This document shows, in pieces, positions 62,183-64,000 of a stretch of 64,000 nucleotides of DNA. Origin of the DNA: Alphaproteobacteria bacterium (lineage in GTDB: Bacteria > Pseudomonadota > Alphaproteobacteria > Micavibrionales > Micavibrionaceae); NCBI GenBank assembly GCA_024279035.1, contig JAJRSA010000012.1, forward strand, positions 1 through 64,000, written 5' to 3'. The notes under the pieces were generated by a model. That model was not told the origin of the DNA and did not search any database. It worked only from the letters and a program-made list of their open reading frames with translations. The translations under genes were made by a program, and so were the position numbers. Each line of letters opens with the position of its first letter. The first letter of the stretch is position 1.

Positions 62183-64000
62183 CTAACCAATACCCCCAAG
62201 ATCAGATAAATCATCGTCTGTGCCACTATTGTCAGTATCCATATCACCAAGATTACTATCATCCAAGATATCAACACCAGCATCAGTATTATCGGTTGTG
62301 GTCCAATCACCGGAAACATCACCTGCGCTTGCATCATCAAGGTTTGCGTTGTCCGAACTACTTCCTTGCATAACATTATCAGCATCGACATCAACGGTTA
62401 GGTGATCAGTTGCGCCATCAACAGCTACATCAGATTCATTGTAACCACTGATTTGCATGTCGATCTCTCCTTCAAAATCATCACCAAGGGTAACAGTAAT
62501 AGGTTGTGATAAATCACCACTAATAACATAGTCGCCATCTTCATTTTCAAGACCTGAAGAAATCTCTGCTCCTTCTGGTAGATCTGAAATAATGACATGG
62601 TCAACATCTGCGTTACCTGCAATATCTTCTGGAATACTAATAGTAAAGTCATCACCAGGTGCGGCACTGTAATCTGTAGCATCATCCGTTGCAGGTGCTA
62701 CTTGTTCAGTCTCCACATCGCTATCAGCTGAAGCATTCGCCCTAGCATCTTCTTCTACTGTTGCAGTAACACCAAGTCCTAAAGTCTCTGATATTGTTTG
62801 ATCGCCATCAGATGCTGTTATATCTAGGTTGATATCACCTGAAAATTCAGGATCAGGCCAGAATGTCCAACTACCATCATCATTACTAATTAGAGTTCCG
62901 TCATCTCCTGAGTATGCCAGATCATTGATACTAATATTGTCACTATCAGAATCCATTCCAGCAATCAGTGACTCTGGTGTAATTGAAATAGATCCATCAT
63001 CTGCGGCAGCAAACTGTGCATTCGCATCAACGACCTCTTCTACAGAGTTAACATCAATAGTGCTTTGAACATCTATAACTTCATCACCACGCTCAACTAC
63101 ATAAGCAAAGTCAACCTGACCGCTAAAGTCTGCGGATGGAGTAAATGTATATGTACCATCTCCGTTATCAGTCATTTCACCTTGAGAACGATCTACTAAA
63201 TGGACAAGCCCAACATCATCACCATCTTGAAGTTCAAGGCCATCAGCCATTGCCAGTAGCTCATCTGTTGTCATGGTAATAGCTTCGCCAGCTTCCATAT
63301 CAAAATCAGCGGTAGCATACGGTGCATTAGGGTTATCAGAGCTTTCATCGCCATAATCAACTGTAGTAGACGTTACAGTAACTGAGAAGCTTCCGTTAAA
63401 GTCTTGAGGAGGAGTCATTTCCAGATCACTAAAGTCCCAAGAGGTAATATCAATAACTTGTCCCTCTTCTGTAATGGTTACACTATTTTCACCATCTCCA
63501 ACTACAAAGCCAACTGGGAAACCTGTAATAACAAGATTACTCAAAGATTCCGAGTCATCGAGCATATCAACATTCAAGCCAAAATGGCCTGTTGTATCCT
63601 CACCAAATACTAGCGGTCCTTCATGGTCAGTAGTAATCGCGGCACCATCGGCAACGGGGCGAATATATACTGGCATTTCCATGACAGCTTCTTCTTGTCC
63701 ATCACTTACAACAACTTGAAGTCCTGCAGTTCCAGAAAAATCAGCGGTAGGTGTAAATGTATATGTACCATCACCATTGTCGGTTACCTCACCACCATCT
63801 TCACCTTCTGCGGTAATAACTCGTGAGATCGTAAGATCATCACCATCGATATCACCAAATAGGCCTATAAGATCATCAGCATCAAAAGTAATGGCCTCAT
63901 CTTCAACTGTTGCTTTATATGCATTACCATTTACAAATGGCCCATCATTTACTGGTATAACATCAACATTTAATGACCCTGTAACTTCTTCAGTTCCATC
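62183..64000 (-). CDS. Large cadherin-like repeat protein, C-terminal 605 residues
   Basis: The frame is open through the right edge, so the start is outside; the ATG at 63682 is internal. Tandem beta-sandwich units are visible, each ending with forms of D-N-G-D-G-T-Y-T-F-T-P-x-A-D-F-S-G, as in Cadherin_5/VCBS-type tandem-95 proteins. Others match the L-P-x-G-x-x-x-S-G type. Composition is strikingly acidic (Asp/Glu-rich) and Cys-free, as in calcium-bound secreted adhesins. The last 60 residues are Asp/Ser/Asn-rich and end G-G-I-G. A type I secretion substrate is likely, but no RTX nonapeptides or transporter genes are in view. Confidence 0.85.
   Translation of the reverse strand, partial: DGTEEVTGSLNVDVIPVNDGPFVNGNAYKATVEDEAITFDADDLIGLFGDIDGDDLTISRVITAEGEDGGEVTDNGDGTYTFTPTADFSGTAGLQVVVSDGQEEAVMEMPVYIRPVADGAAITTDHEGPLVFGEDTTGHFGLNVDMLDDSESLSNLVITGFPVGFVVGDGENSVTITEEGQVIDITSWDFSDLEMTPPQDFNGSFSVTVTSTTVDYGDESSDNPNAPYATADFDMEAGEAITMTTDELLAMADGLELQDGDDVGLVHLVDRSQGEMTDNGDGTYTFTPSADFSGQVDFAYVVERGDEVIDVQSTIDVNSVEEVVDANAQFAAADDGSISITPESLIAGMDSDSDNISINDLAYSGDDGTLISNDDGSWTFWPDPEFSGDINLDITASDGDQTISETLGLGVTATVEEDARANASADSDVETEQVAPATDDATDYSAAPGDDFTISIPEDIAGNADVDHVIISDLPEGAEISSGLENEDGDYVISGDLSQPITVTLGDDFEGEIDMQISGYNESDVAVDGATDHLTVDVDADNVMQGSSSDNANLDDASAGDVSGDWTTTDNTDAGVDILDDSNLGDMDTDNSGTDDDLSDLGGIG
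63141..63160. repeat. 20-bp direct repeat inside the repeat protein gene, copy 1
   Basis: An identical 20-bp string recurs at 63753-63772. Both encode the D-G-T-Y-T-F-T core of repeat units about 200 residues apart, which shows recent sequence exchange or constraint between units. Confidence 0.8.
63753..63772. repeat. 20-bp direct repeat inside the repeat protein gene, copy 2
   Basis: Second copy of the 20-bp string at 63141-63160, in the next visible unit of the same type towards the N terminus. Confidence 0.8.

Overview
The window is 64 kb of chromosome from an alphaproteobacterium with GC in the low 40s percent (estimated by eye). The class call rests on gene order: rpmH-rnpA-yidD-yidC-engB, purM-purN divergent from DUF2066-AI-2E transporter-hdaA, rpmF-plsX-fabH-ihfA-merR, lpxC-bamD, and divergent hemC/tsaD. 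I cannot place it below class. An aa3-type oxidase (subunit III, SURF1, a subunit IV-like domain), a membrane-anchored cytochrome c and PutA point to an aerobic, Gram-negative, lipid A-making, probably free-living cell. Most of the window is housekeeping core. No rRNA, tRNA, CRISPR array, prophage or complete insertion sequence was seen.

Layout. 1-5.6 kb (mostly minus): an edge fragment, then a tight operon acyl-CoA dehydrogenase-panC-unknown secreted protein-rsmD-yggS, with hemC upstream. 5.7-7.8 kb (plus): tsaD-gpsA. 7.85-10.7 kb (minus): rne plus a translationally coupled small secreted protein. 11-14.5 kb (plus): AmiC-type amidase, small lipoprotein, a graveyard of two transposase fragments, ppa, ndk. 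14.5-19.6 kb (minus): large hybrid histidine kinase, purN, purM. 19.6-24.3 kb (plus): DUF2066 protein, AI-2E transporter (frameshifted), hdaA, cytochrome oxidase subunit III, SURF1. 24.4-29.6 kb: rmuC, a pilin-like orphan, then engB, yidC, yidD, rnpA, rpmH. 29.8-35.8 kb: an unknown protein, rsmC-sulfotransferase-glycosyltransferase, a MATE exporter, an IalB-like protein. 35.9-45.9 kb: M23 peptidase, class III aminotransferase, rhomboid, S51 peptidase, dicarboxylate symporter, lpxC, bamD, TlpA-like thioredoxin, ettA. 45.9-53.4 kb: glk, cation efflux, glycosyltransferase, cytochrome c, pheA, putA. 53.4-58.8 kb (minus): transposase remnant, M48 peptidase, YjgN-like DUF898 protein, PBP1A. 58.9-62.2 kb (plus): rpmF, plsX, fabH, ihfA, merR. 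62.2-64 kb (minus): the 3' end of a large acidic cadherin-like repeat protein.

Functional themes are envelope building and maintenance (AmiC, PBP1A, M23, LpxC, BamD, YidC, PlsX/FabH, GpsA), ribosome and RNA work (RNase E, RnpA, RsmD, RsmC, TsaD, L32, L34, EttA), and respiration. The most unusual points are: purN continues in frame into a domain resembling bacterial aa3 oxidase subunit IV; the AI-2E transporter is split by a -1 frameshift in a T run; the TlpA-like thioredoxin has no ATG/GTG/TTG start and seems to begin at ACG; two transposase fragments abut between the lipoprotein and ppa; and a degenerate transposase borrows its ribosome binding site from a terminator stem. I found no clear new defence or mobile system.
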